Positions 1-12,631 are shown, numbered from the stretch's first letter. The stretch is DNA of 64,000 nt from Phytoseiulus persimilis (GCA_037576195.1 CM075101.1:30194001-30258000), one strand, 5' to 3'. Program-made: numbers and translations. The notes: generated by a model from the letters alone, not told the origin.

Positions 1-2880
1 GCACGAGCATCTTCAGTCAAAGGCCAAGCGCATCTGGGGCAGCTTCATCTTCATTTTCGAGACTTTCCAAACTCAGTCAATCGTCTGGTCAGGTCTGGTG
101 AGCGTTCCTTCTCATTCACTAGTGTGATATGTCGCGCTCGTCGCCCCGAGTCGAGACTTGAATCTCTCCGTCTAGTTTCGCGGGAATTGAGCGGGTGCTT
201 GGCGTGGAGCGCTGTCTGGACTACCTGAGAGTGATGAAGTTGAATCCGTGTTCCGGTGCAACGAATCATCAGATAATCCCCTGAGACGACGGCAATGCAA
301 ACAGATAGGTCTCAATAACAGGATATCGCAGTCATCGCTCGCGGCTGATTCAGAACGCGATCGTCGAGGCAGAATATTCACAGGGCGCCACGCATGGGGA
401 AGTTTTCAGTCACCGAGCTCCATAGACTGGTGGAACTGGCAGCTCCCGTGTCTCTCCGGATCTCGGATCATCTTCCCCTCTAATTCTGCATCACTCCTGT
501 CTCGGCGGACGAAAACGTGAATGTATATGAGTTTCCCGACCGCGAGGAGCTCGTCTACATAGTTGCACGGGAAGAATGGGCACCCTGCTTGGTACGAGCA
601 TTCCATTTGAATCCCACTCAACGTCCAGAGAAATAGGTTGGATACCGCACGGAGGGGCGCATCAATTCCTCAACAAATCCGTTGGTGTGTAGCTTGAGCT
701 GCGAGCTTGAAGAACATTCGATCCAGATGACCTCTGCAAAGCTCCATGAGCTCTAGCGTGACGTCTGCAGTGAAACACCAGCTAGCAAGTGCTTGATCCC
801 TCTGAGAAAAGAAGGGACGAGCGAGCGAGGCAGCCGGAAGAAACGGTGAATTCATTTGTCGCTCCGCATGCACTATCATCGCAGTGTCTTCTGCTATTTT
901 CATCGAGGACGACAATATTCTCCGAAGAGCTGATTCGAATGAAGTTCGACTGCTTTGAAATGCCCCAGGGAAGCCGAATGAAACGAGGAAAAACTGTAGT
1001 TCATATGACTCCAGATCGCTGGGGCTGCTCTCAGAAATAATATCGTCAGACTCGAAATCCAAGCTATTCGACAAGCGCCGTTTCCGGATCCGAATTCAAG
1101 TTCGAGTAACTTTGCTGCTCATACAAATCGAACTCACATAAAACTCAATTGGGTTCGGTCGCTCTCCGATGCTGGTAGAAAACACAGCTCGCTCAGGAGT
1201 CACGCTCCCAGATGAGTCCGCTTCCACTGCGATCCGGCGAGATCTAGAAAACATGTTCCCGTGCCGCGGATGTTTCACAATGATATGGATATTTCGGGAG
1301 TTCTCCATGAGAGGACATAGCCGTCATTCGAGGGCTCTCGATTCACGAAAGGAGAAATCAGCGGATCTACGATTGACTATCGGAACATCACGATGAATGT
1401 ATACATTGCAAAAAGTAGGAAGACTACCATCTAGAGATGGAGCTGCCCTCCTCCCCAGCGAACCAATTTCAGCTGCTAAAGCATGGAACGAATGCAAACA
1501 ACATCGAATATTCTGGAGAGGGCGTCGAATGAGAGTTCGTAGAAGCAGGAGGGAGTCGAAAGTTGCTTCGCGACCGAAGCCTGACTTCGGGCAAGTCGAG
1601 GCCTCGCTTTGGGGGCAGGATGATGAAACTCCAACTCGCTTTTCAGAGCTGAATTCCTATTCAAGCGCTGACAGAGCCGTGGCTTCTTAATTCCACAACT
1701 CATTCTAAATGCAGAACCCGGAAGACGACCTTGAACTCGGAGACGGAACCTGAGTCCTTCGAAATTAACTCGCCTATCGGAATGCGACTCGAAAAAATCC
1801 AAAAATCTCGCCCGGGACTGCGGGGAACGATCTTGATCGGGTTATGCTTCTGCCCGGTTTTCATGCCCGACTTCAGAGCGGCCGCCGCCGTGTGGATCAA
1901 CGCGAGTCGAAGATCCAAAGGGTTGCCAGCAACCCTTCACCGAATCGTCGCGCCCGACGTCTGGAAGCGGAACCGTACGCCGGAAGATCGGCACACAGAA
2001 CAGAGCGAAAGCGATCACGTGCTGTTCGCGCGATACTTAAAATGGCCCCGAATCCATGGTTTTGTCAGTGTTGTGCAGCATCTCCGTCGTGGCTGTCATC
2101 GTCGTTGGTGGTGGTAGTAGTGTAGTAACGTTGTAAGTGATTCACGAGAAGGACAAAAGGGGAACAACAAGTCCAAGGAGCGGCCTCGACGCCTCCTCCC
2201 GTGTGACCTCGAACCCGTGCCTCTCCGAACGCGTACTTCGGAGTATTTACGCTCTGCTGTTGGGAATTTGCAAGTCAATGCCTCTCCCGTTATTTCGATC
2301 CGGGAGACCCTGCCTAATGAAAACTCTATGAGCCTCGCAGTAGACTGAAGTGTTCTCAGAGCGTGGTGAGAAATCCCCCCGGAAGCTCGTTCTCGCTCCC
2401 AGCGTAACTGCCGGGTGCCGCTTATGAATATAGAGTTCGACCCGGCGGGGTCGGTTGTTTGACGCAGCTTTGCGAGGAGCCTTCTCCCTGCTACCGAGAA
2501 CACCGTATCCCATGCTCACTTCATCCCTTTTCTCGGCTCCCTCATGCGTCTCCTATGGAACCCCTGTTCTCCTTCTAGGAGGGTTCCGTAGAATTTGATC
2601 CCCATGTCCTGGAAACATGGCAGGGGGAGGCGTCCTTCGGACATGAGTCCCGCTCCGAGCTGAAGCGCCGATCTCGATAGATCACCATTCAAAAGCGGCT
2701 GAGGCCATCCTGTATCACAGGGGCTGTAGACCGAAACTCGTGTAGCACGCTACGTGGAATCGGATACCAGGCTCATTAGCGCACGAGCTTGGACAGATGA
2801 GAAGACCCCTCGTGGAATAACTGTCACCTCTTCTCTCTATATCAGCTTTCAAACGATTCCATTCCAGCTCACCGTTTGCA
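1..2880. other. Intergenic sequence, no supported gene
   Basis: Only short open frames on both strands, none with a convincing signal peptide, domain or consistent splice sites. The longest (minus strand, about 2096-2503) is arginine/serine-rich and looks like a chance frame. A TATA-like stretch (TATAT) at about 2838-2842 lies some 40 bp before the ATG of the histidine-rich gene and could be its core promoter. Confidence 0.5.
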
Positions 2881-4309
2881 ATGCGTCCTATTACCTTGTT
2901 GTGCGCTTCCGTTGTCCTCCTGGCCTGTAATGTGTCCGCTATCACCCATCATAAGTTGATCCGACTACTCCTGGCAAAGGTAGGCAACCGTTGCTCGTTT
3001 CAGTGAGTAGCGTCGACAACGACACTGTTACGTCTCACTGTCGCAGCGCTTGATCATGCAACGCTGTGGACATAGCTCAGCACTCTAAAGCCGACGGGTT
3101 TTTGCAGAGCATCATGAAATCTCCAATCCACATCCCCATACCTCTCCCCATCCCAATCGTGTCCCATCGGAAGAAGCACCATACCCACGTTCACGAGTGA
3201 GTACAGCAATGCGAACAGGAACCAGTGTTGGAGAGCAACCTCATTCAAAAGCTTGACATATGCTCTCCTAGGAACAGAGCTCTCGCTCTTTCGAGTCCGC
3301 TTGCGCTCGTTGAGGGGAAGCCTGAGTGGAACGTATTCTGTGTGTTACGAACGTTGCATCATCCTTGACCACACAGCGAAATCAAAGGAAGAAAATATCG
3401 AAGGGGTGCGAGAGGCACTCCAATGCTGTGCGGGACTTGTGCCGCAACAACTGCCAAGCCATCATTCCGTCACACGAGACTGGCAGCCAGAGCTAATTTC
3501 GGACCGGAGATCTCTTTTAGCGTCGAATCAGTCGAGCAATGCTCGCCGCTGTACATACCGATTTGGCTCGATATCGATTGGACGATAAGCGTACTGGATA
3601 TTGTCAATCAAGAAGCCCTTTCTCGAGTGGGGCCTTCCGATGAGACTGCGTTCGTGACACATTCCTCTCGGTTCGCTTGAGCCCCTCTCGGAACTCATCT
3701 TTTCACCCCTGGAAACTTCAGAGGCTGCGAGGCCGGGTTCTCGGTCAGGATGTTGACAGAGGCGCACGGCGCCCACCGGGAGATACGGATGACCCCGTAC
3801 TATTACAACTAACGCAGGCTCTGATCCACAGATTCCACAAGTTCCACGGGCATCATCACGGACATTATCCAGGACATCATGGCCACCACGGTCACCACCT
3901 ACATCACGATCATCATGACTTCCACGATCATCATGACTTCCACGATCATCATGACCTCCACGACCACCATGATCATCACCATCACGATTTTCCTGAGGCC
4001 GGGTTCGGACACGGGCTCAAAGGCTTCGGAGACATTGGTTTCGGAGGCCACGAACTAGAAGCGCCCATCGGGGATTTCGGGCACCACCAAGAGCCTCATC
4101 TGTTCGATAACGCCGCGCTGGGTGACTTTGACTCTACGGGCCACGGCAAACTCGACGCTTCCCTCGATTTGGACTCGCCTCTCGACGCCTCTGATTCGTT
4201 GTCGAATGTTTCCGCTGATTTCGGTCATCTCGGAGAGGGTCACGGCGACCTCCTCAATTCAGCAGCCAGTTTCCCGTCGAAAGGGCACCTGTCTGGAAAA
4301 TCGTCGTGA
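2881..4309 (+). CDS. Secreted histidine-rich protein, two exons
   Basis: Model: exons 2881-2979 and 3818-4309, 196 residues. Exon 1 is 33 codons from ATG and encodes a hydrophobic signal peptide (MRPITLLCASVVLLACNVSA). It ends at a GTAGGC donor in phase 0. Exon 2 follows ..CTAACGCAG in phase 0, so the frame is continuous. The mature protein opens with a short basic helix, then a domain of about 45 residues that is almost all His, Asp, Phe and Gly, including four tandem HDHHD(F/L/H) units. The C-terminal half is acidic and Gly/Ser/Leu-rich. A polyadenylation signal lies 170 bp past the stop. His-rich secreted proteins in arthropods can bind metals or contribute to cuticle or gland secretions; which applies here is unknown. 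I recognise no named family. Confidence 0.8.
3054..3248 (-). CDS. Small open frame inside the intron of the His-rich gene, opposite strand
   Basis: An ATG-initiated minus-strand frame of 64 codons lies wholly inside the 2980-3817 intron. Its first 30 residues are hydrophobic and signal-like or membrane-spanning (QHWFLFALLYSLVNVGMVLL). An acidic/aromatic segment with repeated Asp, Trp and His follows. It is either a nested small secreted or membrane peptide, one exon of a larger minus-strand gene, or chance. No flanking exons or promoter were identified. Confidence 0.25.
   Translation of the reverse strand: MNEVALQHWFLFALLYSLVNVGMVLLPMGHDWDGERYGDVDWRFHDALQKPVGFRVLSYVHSVA
3905..3976 (+). repeat. 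Four tandem 18-bp units encoding HDHHDx
   Basis: Four in-frame copies of an 18-bp unit (3905-3922, 3923-3940, 3941-3958, 3959-3976) encode HDHHDF, HDHHDF, HDHHDL and HDHHDH. They sit inside a longer CAT/CAC-rich tract from about 3851 to 3990 in the histidine-rich gene. The first two copies are nearly identical at DNA level, so copy number probably varies. Confidence 0.9.
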
Positions 4310-4478
4310 AATTAGGGGATTGACTCCTCGTGTGCTTCGTGTCCCTTTGAGAAAATATTAGAAATCTGTGGGCCAATCAGTGTCGGTCGCAGGACTTCTC
4401 GACGCTGGAAACTTCCCTGGGGGAGGAAATTATTTATGTGTGTGGCCGGGCATGCTCGTCTGGATATCGTTCCCATCG

Positions 4479-4484
4479 AATAAA
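4479..4484 (+). promoter_or_regulatory. Polyadenylation signal AATAAA of the His-rich gene
   Basis: Canonical AATAAA 170 bp downstream of the TGA at 4307-4309, on the same strand. It gives a 3' UTR of about 190 bp. Confidence 0.7.
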
Positions 4485-5229
4485 TGTGTTCCTTTTCCTC
4501 GAATCTCCTACTTCCGGCAGATGAGCTCTGTTTGAGCGTAAGGTAATGCTCGGACATCGTTTCCTGAGTCGGTATCATTACAACTGGGGTCAGCAAGATC
4601 GCTGAGCAGGCGATTCAGCGCTTCCACTTCGGGCAACGTCCAAGTTGAACTAGGCGCCTCCTTCGTCATCGTTCTCCGGTGATTGCTCTTCCGAAAGTGG
4701 AAAATGGGGAGGAAACGTAGACGGAAAGCACCCAGGTGGAAGACGGGAAAGCTTTCCCCCTCTCCCTCCCACCAGGCAAGAGTCATCCCCATGGACGCGA
4801 ATCTGTGTGACGTGGTCAACGGCTACTGTCAAAGGTCAGCTTGGCAAATCAGGCTCGATTCAAAGAGGAGCCGAATAAAGAAAACCTCGTCCGAAGCTCC
4901 TTTTGCTCAGTGTATTTCCCCGATGCCCTCCCCTACGAGTCTTAGGATTCGCTGGCACCGCCGTCGCAGCGAGCACCGCCGCCGCTGCGGCGGGCGCAGT
5001 CGTAGCATCGGTGTTGATCCTCTGCTAGGGCCCTATCCTTTCGCTCCTGTCCGGGCCCTGCGTGCCTCTCCTCCAAATGCCAGTTGTTCCCCTATAAGAG
5101 AGAAGCAAACCAGCCCCAGCACGGAGGAGCACCTAACGCTCGGCGTTCCGCTCAACAGATCAAGTAGTTGACGTGCCGTCTCCACGAAAAGCGTCCGCGC
5201 GAATCACTGATGAACCCGTTACTGAACAG
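4485..5229. other. Intergenic sequence
   Basis: Lies between two genes that converge. Overlapping short open frames run on both strands, rich in Arg, Ser and Pro. I see no splice pattern or domain. Confidence 0.5.
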
Positions 5230-5960
5230 TTAGATCGTCGAAGTGAGATGTCTCGGCAGCCTTTTGTCGTCACGACCCGGATCAGTGGTGCCGTTGAAGA
5301 TGTAGAAACAACTCTTCCTACCGAATGACGAATTCGTACGCCGTACTTACCGTTGTTCAGTAGCTGACAACTCGTCCCGACCAAGGAGAGGAGACGGCCG
5401 TTGGTAGTGCTCCGCCGTTTTTCTGCTTTTCGAACTCGTTGTTGCCGTTATTGTCGTTCCCGTTGAAAGCTGCTGTGCCTTCACCACCAGATACCCAAGT
5501 AAACTTGTCGAGAGGTCGAAAATTATGAAGATTACGACGATGACGATAACGATGACGCCGATGAGTGGACCCACGCCCACGAACGAAAATCTCACTATCA
5601 GCTTAGGGAGAACATCGGATGGAAACTCCGAGCTGCAACGCCAAAGTGACTGAAGGTTGTGAATTCTCTTCGGAAGAGAAGCTACGACATATCTCGAGCT
5701 CTCGAGCTCTCTGTGATAGCAGCCCTGATACAACTTCACCAACTGCAGGTACGTACGGTCGCGACGAAAATGTTGCTGGGCACGAACCGTTGGCTCCAGC
5801 TGGAAACTGAGTAGTACGATTATTACTAACCGACAACTTCTGCCAACGACCGCGAGGAACACTGTGTGCACCCCTCTCCCACTCACCCCCTGAGAACTTC
5901 CGATTCAGAATGTATTATACCGAAATTCTCCGTCGGGACCCATGCCGCAGCTCGGAAATC
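5230..5960 (-). CDS. 3' exons of a probable membrane protein
   Basis: Three minus-strand exons join in phase. They are 5921-5960 (after a strong polypyrimidine-CAG acceptor, donor GTATAA), 5351-5806 (acceptor ..TACTCAG, donor GTAAGT) and 5230-5317 (acceptor ..CGGTAG, stop TAA). The long exon encodes a mainly polar region with Cys, then one very hydrophobic span of about 30 residues (VGVGPLIGVIVIVIVVIFII), then a Ser/Thr/Lys-rich tail that the last exon completes. A Gly-Cys-Tyr before the span and a cytosolic tail after it recall the end of a tetraspanin. The other spans are not visible nearby, so this is only a possibility. The 5' part of the gene is not found. The first listed exon could instead run to a GTGAGT donor at about 5887. 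Confidence 0.45.
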
Positions 5961-8841
5961 CTGGAAAGAGGAAAAAAAAAATCCAGAAAACTTGGGGTGA
6001 TTATCATAGTGCTGATGAAAGAACGTGAAACGATGGAAAGTGGTTTCGGGAGGGAGGAGGAAATTCGGTATTTCCGTATCGGAACGGCTGGGCAAGTCAG
6101 CCCAGGCGAGAGGGTTCATCACCTGTGGCGCCAGGGAATGGTTTGAGAAACGCACAGGTGGGCGACAGAAGGTGCAGGAGGTCGAAGTCTGGCCACCACC
6201 GGATAACAACGCTTCGACACGCCAACGGAAACGGTCGACAAGCAGTTTGGCAGGGCCTTCGGTTTGGCGAGGAACACACGGCGGAACCAGCCGGCTGGGG
6301 TCATCAATCCACTTGGGAGTTCACCGTTTCCGTCTCTTATTTCTCACTGGCTTCGAATCAGTTCACTCCGCACCTCTGTGGAATTGTTCGGCCAACAAAA
6401 GACCTAGGAATGTGCGCTTCGAAATTCGTACCGCTGCCGCTTCAGAACAGAAATAGTCTTTCGGTCGTCGTCGTCCGACCAACGGTTTCGTTCGCTTGTC
6501 GATCTCAGTTTTGGACCTCTCAGTGAGATTGGAATCAAAGGCGGAATGAAATGTCGCTCGGTAGTGGAGACAAACAGAGAGGTGTCGTTGGAGGGAGCCC
6601 ACTGTTTCGTTCATCGATTTAGGAGGTTTTCATCTCAACGTCTTTTCGGTGAACGCCCACGGCCGTCCGGGAATCCTCTTTCCAAATCTCTACCAGCGAA
6701 CAACAATCCTTTCCCGCTCCTCTCAGTGCTATTGCCTATAGCGGCAGGCCTCGCAGCGTCCGATTCTCCCCGATCTACGGCAGATGACGGCCCGGAATAG
6801 AACTCCGTGGTCGCTCCGAGGTCCTTTTTCTCAACTGTGGAGGCGAGGGGAATTTTGTCCGGCCAAACCTCCCTGCGGGCCAGGTCATTCCGAATACACC
6901 AGGGCTATCGCCCGCGACGCCGTCAATCATCCTCGTTTCTCCTTTTCCATAGTCAATCTAGTTATGACAGAGCCAGCGCCTGGAGGCCTGCGGTGGGTAC
7001 GGCTGGAGGCGACGGCCCGGAGATTCATGGCAATAAAATCGACAGTCGATTGACTTTGCTCCCTGTTCACATCGTATTGATGTCACTGGATACCCGACGC
7101 TCGACAAAAGCAACAGCCACTGATCGGAGTTCTCTTTTACGAGCTTCGTTTCAAGTACAGCGGCTTCCGGCGGTTTGCTTTCCGAGTCTGCAGTTACCGA
7201 ACTTGTTTAACTACCGACAACGCCCTGCCGGGCGAATTCACGAGGCGCTTGTCCTCGACGATACGAGGAATAGGTTGAAGTAGGCTCTTGTTTCGGCGGA
7301 CTACGTTCACTCAAATTCTGTGAATCCCTCTGAGAACGGATGATTTCTTGACCGCGGCGCGTCAGCTTCTGCCACTCGTGAATTTCGTCCCTACCATGAG
7401 CGACATATCGAAAGCTCAAACGATTCGAGCAGGCAGAGCCGCCTCTAGTTCGACGAAGTAGGGTACAGAGATGCTGGGGAAGAACTGGGAAGAGGATTTG
7501 CCGGCAATATCAGGCCTGAACAAAAGCGGGTCTGCCGAAATTCGCCGAAGGCTTCAATTTGCCCCTGTTCGAAAAACTTCGCAAAGCGCAGCTCGCCCCC
7601 GCGACTTCCCCAGCGGCGAAGCTAATGCGCTCTTTCCGAGAAACAATGCTGCGCTAATTGGGCCAGTGGCGGTCAGTTCTCCGGGTCGTCGACGATGCGG
7701 ACTGCCCGGAAACGTCTATCCCGGAGAGTCAGTTTCCGGGGCTCTTGTGCTCTCGAACAAGGTCGGCAACCATTCGGCGGTACCGCGCAGGGATCGAGAA
7801 GAGATGGGGAGCTAAACTCCGAAACCTTGCATCAGGATGAACATGTTCCTTCTCGCCGGATGGCTCGGCTCGGTAATCTTCCAATCAGAACGCTTCCGAC
7901 CGAGCTTATTTTCCCCAAGAGAGCTTTAGTTTCGGAATGCTGGGACTACCTGTGCAAGAGCACCTGCATGCGGCGAGTTCATCAATCCGCCGAAGCTCAT
8001 AACACCGTGACAAGATCGTCGCTGAAGAGTGCTGGAAATAGCATATTGAGCCGCTCCGCACGCCCGCGGGCGCTGGAATCGAAACGCTCGCGATCGAGAG
8101 AGTGCATTTGGATCCATTGGAGCGGGGAGGAAGTCGGTTGCGACCATGGATCCACTCGAGCTTGCACATCATTTCTTCTTGAATCGCTCGTTTTTCTGCA
8201 AGAGCGAAACCGCTCGACGCAGAGCTCACGGAGCGTAACATCTCCGCTCGCAGGATAGTGATAGCGGGAAGAAGGCGCTCCCTCAGGACACACAAGGAAC
8301 GTGGTCTGCAGGAATCGGGGGGTGGAAGGGGAGGGGAAAGTCGTAATCGAGGGACTAGGAGGCTCTCCCGGCATGAATGTTACTCCTAATAAACTGATAA
8401 ACAATATATGCCCCATAATAGCTGTTGACAGTGAGTGGCAGTCATCGAAAGCTCTCTTCCACTTGTTTTTCCACATGGTTTAACCTTGAGTGGCATACTC
8501 GTAGCCGGCGCGATTACGCTCCACTTACAATGATGATATTGCTTCGAGATAAATATACTCGTCGGCAGAGCCGGAGGAAAACAACGACAGCCCCGGCGGC
8601 GGCGTGTCTGCGACAGAATCCGCGTGGAAGAAGGGGAACTCACGCACACGAGCCTTTGGCAGAGGGAATAATAGCCGCTGGTGGCTGACAGCTAGTTGAA
8701 TGGGACCATGTTCTGAGTCTCGGGAGTGACGCTCTGCGCGGCTTCCGGGCCGGGGAGCGAGCGCCGATACCACTGGGGCGGCTTGCGACTGGGATCGCGG
8801 TGCTTCTCAATCGAGCGGGGCCTGACGTTCCGAGGCGTAAA
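5961..8841. other. Intergenic or intronic sequence
   Basis: About 2.9 kb with no domain and no consistent exon chain. It may contain the upstream exons or promoter of the minus-strand membrane-protein gene that ends at 5230. Open frames on both strands are short and compositionally ordinary. Confidence 0.4.
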
Positions 8842-11436
8842 ATGACCGACGGAGACTCTGAGAAAAGCTTCTCCGACGACCTGGGCTCGGTGTCTTGGTT
8901 ACCGCCGAGCGTGCTGACGAGGTCTGTTCTGCTCCAGGTACATATCATCACACACGAAGTTTGGACCGACGAGGTTTCCTACACAAAACGACTCATAAAC
9001 TTAACGGAGCATTAGACGCAGAGATTCCGCGACCGCGACTCACCAAACTGCTACGACGCGTATTCTATCCTGAGGAGTCAGTGTGAAGTGAGCCGCTCCG
9101 AACCTTCATCTGGAACGCCTTCGAAGCAAGCAGGCGAGGCGCTGAAACGAGTTGAACGACAACGGATCTTCTTCAACGACTGTGTGGAATAGCAAGCGAG
9201 CTTTTTGACTGATCACCTCTCCAGAACTCACTTCTTGCGCCTCACTCGTGGACATCGGAAATAGCAGAACCCAAGCCACGGTAACGCGAAGTCCACGCAC
9301 GCCACACGATGATTTCGGCAATGCCCGCAGTGGCTCTGCGCCGCGAAAAGAAGCGGAGCAAACCCGGCCTCAACAGGGCCAGTTCCGCTGCTTCATTTGG
9401 TGGCCAGACCAAAGACACCTCAGGCAAACCCAACAGGGCTCTGTCTGTATCGACTATCGACATCCCACAACGCATTGTACGGTGAGTTGTTTCCCGATCA
9501 GCGCGTTCCAAGCGTCTAAACATCCGACAGCCTCGGTTCGAGGCTGCCTCTTTCGACGAGGGTAAGCTTTCTAATGATCGCGCTCTCTGTGCCCTTGACA
9601 CGGACTCAATTTTCGTGACGAACGAACCCACGCCCGTGTATTCAAACTCCGAATCGGGCGGAATTTTCATGTGAAAATTCATTCGCTCCGTGACGTTTGC
9701 CCCATACGGGCAGGCTGTCGGGGGTGGAGGCTTGGAACGAGTTGACGGCGCCGCGTAGCCGGAGTTTGCCGACACGAGCTTTCGTCGCGGCTGAGGTGCT
9801 CGAGGAGGCTTCAAGGTCCCTTGGCTCGCGGGTGCCGGCGACTGAGGCTGGCGAGATAACCGAATGCTTCGCGAATTTTCCAGGTTCAAGTCCAGAGAGC
9901 AGGAACAGAGAGAGAAGCTGTTCATGTACTGCGGCACCCTCTGCCTTGTAACAGGTAGGTTTTGCATATTTCGCCCGCTATCGGTCATCGCTCCCCGATG
10001 CCTCGCGTGACCCTACAAGCTGAGGCAGAAAGTTTGCCGCTTCCAACTCAAGTCCGCCCTGGACGAGGGTCCAAGCCTCCCGAGGGAAGCCAGCGAGGGC
10101 GGACGGTCATGGGAAATTCTCAAATTCGGAGTCTTGTTGCGTGCTTTGTAGAGTTCCTCCGGTGGTCACGATTCGATTAAACGTGACCCGTGATCCGTCC
10201 TGGGTGTTTGATGGAACCAGCTTGTGTACGTCGGTGTCGAGATGCGCGTTATGCAAGCGTCGTGCATACTTGATTAATTCGCTGTGGAGCACCGAATGAT
10301 TCAGAAGCCCTGCCTGTTGCGCCCAAAATTGCCCGAAACTCGTATTCAGCGAGCTGTTCCCAAATGTGTACGGGGCGAACATCACGGAATACGTTATCGT
10401 ATATAGATAACAAACTCAGCCTTCTCATTTTCCTCCGAACAGGTCTTTTTCTCCTCTTCATTGGCGTGGGAGTTCAGGTCAGTTCTACACGAATCGTCGG
10501 CCTACTCTTCATCGCGCTCGGAGCCTTTCTCTGTTTTCTGAAAGTGGTCATCACTCCCGAGGAGCCCCGCCGAGCCCCGATACGTCGTCAACGTTTGCTG
10601 GGCTCCAACGATTCGCTCTACAATCTGGCCGTCCCGGGTGAGTCTCTCCGACAAGATCGGAACCCCGTATGAAGCGCAGTCCTCCGTCGCTTCGAAGGCA
10701 TCATATACGAGCTTGAATCGGAACGATCTCGACAGTAGTCGTCCCGTTTTCTTCCGATTGTCTGGTCGCTAATGCTCTTGTGCCTCGGGAGAAGTCCCTG
10801 GAGCTTTTCGTTCCGAGCCGCAACTCGGAGCAGCGGAGAGCTGCTCACGGCAAATCTTGTTTGTTGCTCGGCTGGGAAACTGTCAGAGCTCGTTCCGCCA
10901 TGCTCGACTTCAACGGAGTCCGCCCAGCAGATATTCCGCTCTGAGCCAACAGAGGGCAAAACATATCGAGAACACCTCCCCGGGGTGCAAAGCTTTCAAG
11001 GGGGACACTTCGGTGCCCCGGTCGTAGCCGTTTTTGTGGGAGCGGCCGTAGGTGTCGAGCGTGTGAGGCTGCCAGCGAACGTCACGGCCAGATGCATTAG
11101 ACCCGTTCGGACGAGAAACAGTCGGCTTCTCACAACCGCGCATTCAATTATTCCTCTGTGACATCAGGCGCTCGCGACAGGGTTTCTCAGCCGTCTGCGG
11201 CTTCCTTCACAGGTGTCACTCAAGCAAAGGACAACGAAACTGAGATAACAGCTCCGAAGCACCAGCAAAGCAAAAGAGGACTCCGGAAGGAGCGACGCGA
11301 GGATCAAGACTCTAAAAGTGCGACTCCCAAACATCACCAAGCTCCAGTCACCCAACAGATGGGCTATATCAGCGTCGCGATTGATGAACCGGAGGAAACG
11401 AACGGATCAGCACCGATAGCCAGAATGGAAGACTGA
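8842..11436 (+). CDS. Two-span membrane protein with cytosolic tails, five exons
   Basis: Exons 8842-8937, 9531-9670, 9884-9954, 10443-10637 and 11168-11436 join in consistent phase (0, 2, 1, 1) into 771 nt, 256 residues plus stop. The ATG at 8842 starts an acidic Ser/Asp-rich N-terminus. Acceptors are strong (TTTTCCAG, CCGAACAG, GACATCAG) and two donors are GTAGGT and GTGAGT. Residues about 92-115 and 119-139 are two hydrophobic spans separated by a tight SSTR turn. A basic RRAPIRRQR stretch and a hydrophilic Lys/Gln/Glu tail follow. This predicts a hairpin in the membrane with both ends cytosolic. Possible extra exon: 9437-9481 or 9377-9481 would insert in frame between exons 1 and 2. I do not recognise the family, so function is unknown. 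No close polyadenylation signal; AATAAA motifs lie at 12882 and 13426. Confidence 0.75.
9377..9481 (+). other. Candidate optional exon, similar to 17831-17888
   Basis: This stretch is bounded by an ACAG acceptor and a GTGAGTTG donor and is open in more than one frame. Its 3' end matches the 3' end of the candidate exon at 17831-17888, including the shared block ATCGACAT-CCA and the donor context CGGTGAGTTG. One frame gives IDIPQRIVR here and IDIPHFITR there. That frame does not fit the phases of the surrounding two-span gene, while another frame does. It may be a duplicated exon or part of a separate gene. Confidence 0.3.
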
Positions 11437-11475
11437 GCTTGTTAGCCGATACTTTGCTCTAGGCCTAGCTGCTCG

Positions 11476-11496
11476 ATTGATCGATCGATCGATCGA
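11476..11496 (+). repeat. (GATC)n simple repeat
   Basis: Five uninterrupted TCGA/GATC units. The motif is self-complementary. Confidence 0.85.
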
Positions 11497-12631
11497 GGTG
11501 AAGCGAGATAAGCTGCACGGAGGAACGCCGATAAGAATCGACGGCTAGATTTAAACGTTAGGCGAGGCTCGTAGAAGCAGCATTTACTGCGCAGCCACGC
11601 GAGTGAGACCCTAGCTCGCTCACCAACTGGAGCGTAGTTTGTGATGGAATGCCCGATGTTTGATCGCGATCATCGTGCTAGAAAACCGCTCGCAGAGCTA
11701 CAGATCTAACGAAATAGTTAGCAAGCCAACTGTAAGAGCTACGCGCCGGCTTTGTCGATATGAGGGTCAAATCAACGAATAACTTTCCATACGACCCGGG
11801 AAGCTAAGCAACGTTAACAAGCAGAACTGAGAAAACCGCGGCAGCCGACAGAAGCGCTGGAACAACACAAAGAGGTGTAGTGTAAGAAGAAGATGGAGGC
11901 ACTCATCGCTGGGAGCATCAACATACATCGTGCAAATGAGAACGAGCAACATGAGCGAGGCGAGCATACGGAACACTGGCAATTTACGCCTGCCGATTGA
12001 AACCGATTCAAGAGGAAAGGCATCGGACGGCAGAATATCCTCACCTCCGCCGTTCTCTCAAAGCCAAATGAAGTTTACTCGTCGGAATCCAACTCCTCTA
12101 AGACATGACGATGTGTTCCGCTATGGTTAGTGAACTGATTTCTAGGACGACGAAAGTGCTCAGCAATGAGACGGAGTTACGCTGCTCGTCATGGCAGCGA
12201 TATGGAACCGATATGGAACCGTGAATGCACTTTTTTATCGACGGAAACTTCACTCCAGCATGGTTGAGCAGCGGAAACGCTGCGGAAGAAGGGATCGTAA
12301 GTATTCAAGTGAGAATCTCTGGGGTCACAAGTGAGTGAGAAGTGTTGAGCTGGCAGAAGACTGCGAGAAATAATCACGATAAGAGGCTTCTCTGGCTTTG
12401 AAGCAAGGAAGGAGATCAGGAGTGAAAGATGTTCAACTCGTTATTCGAGTTGACTTCGTTCTCCCGGGAGCGGTCGTGAGCCTCTGTTTCCAGAAAACGG
12501 AGTTCCGCTGCTGTCAATCGCGAATGAGTTGTGATTTTGGAAGAAAATTATTGCGATCAATAACAGAAATCTATCTAATTAAGAGTTTACATGTCTACCC
12601 ATCTACCTATCTTCAACTGAACATCTGTCTA

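Noticed and set aside
2096-2503. Minus-strand frame of 135 codons
   Set aside because: Arg/Ser-rich, no domain, overlapping alternative frames of similar length.
9242-9988. Open frame of 248 codons, minus strand
   Set aside because: It lies opposite exons 2 and 3 of the two-span gene and mirrors their composition; the plus-strand exons have good splice sites and phases.
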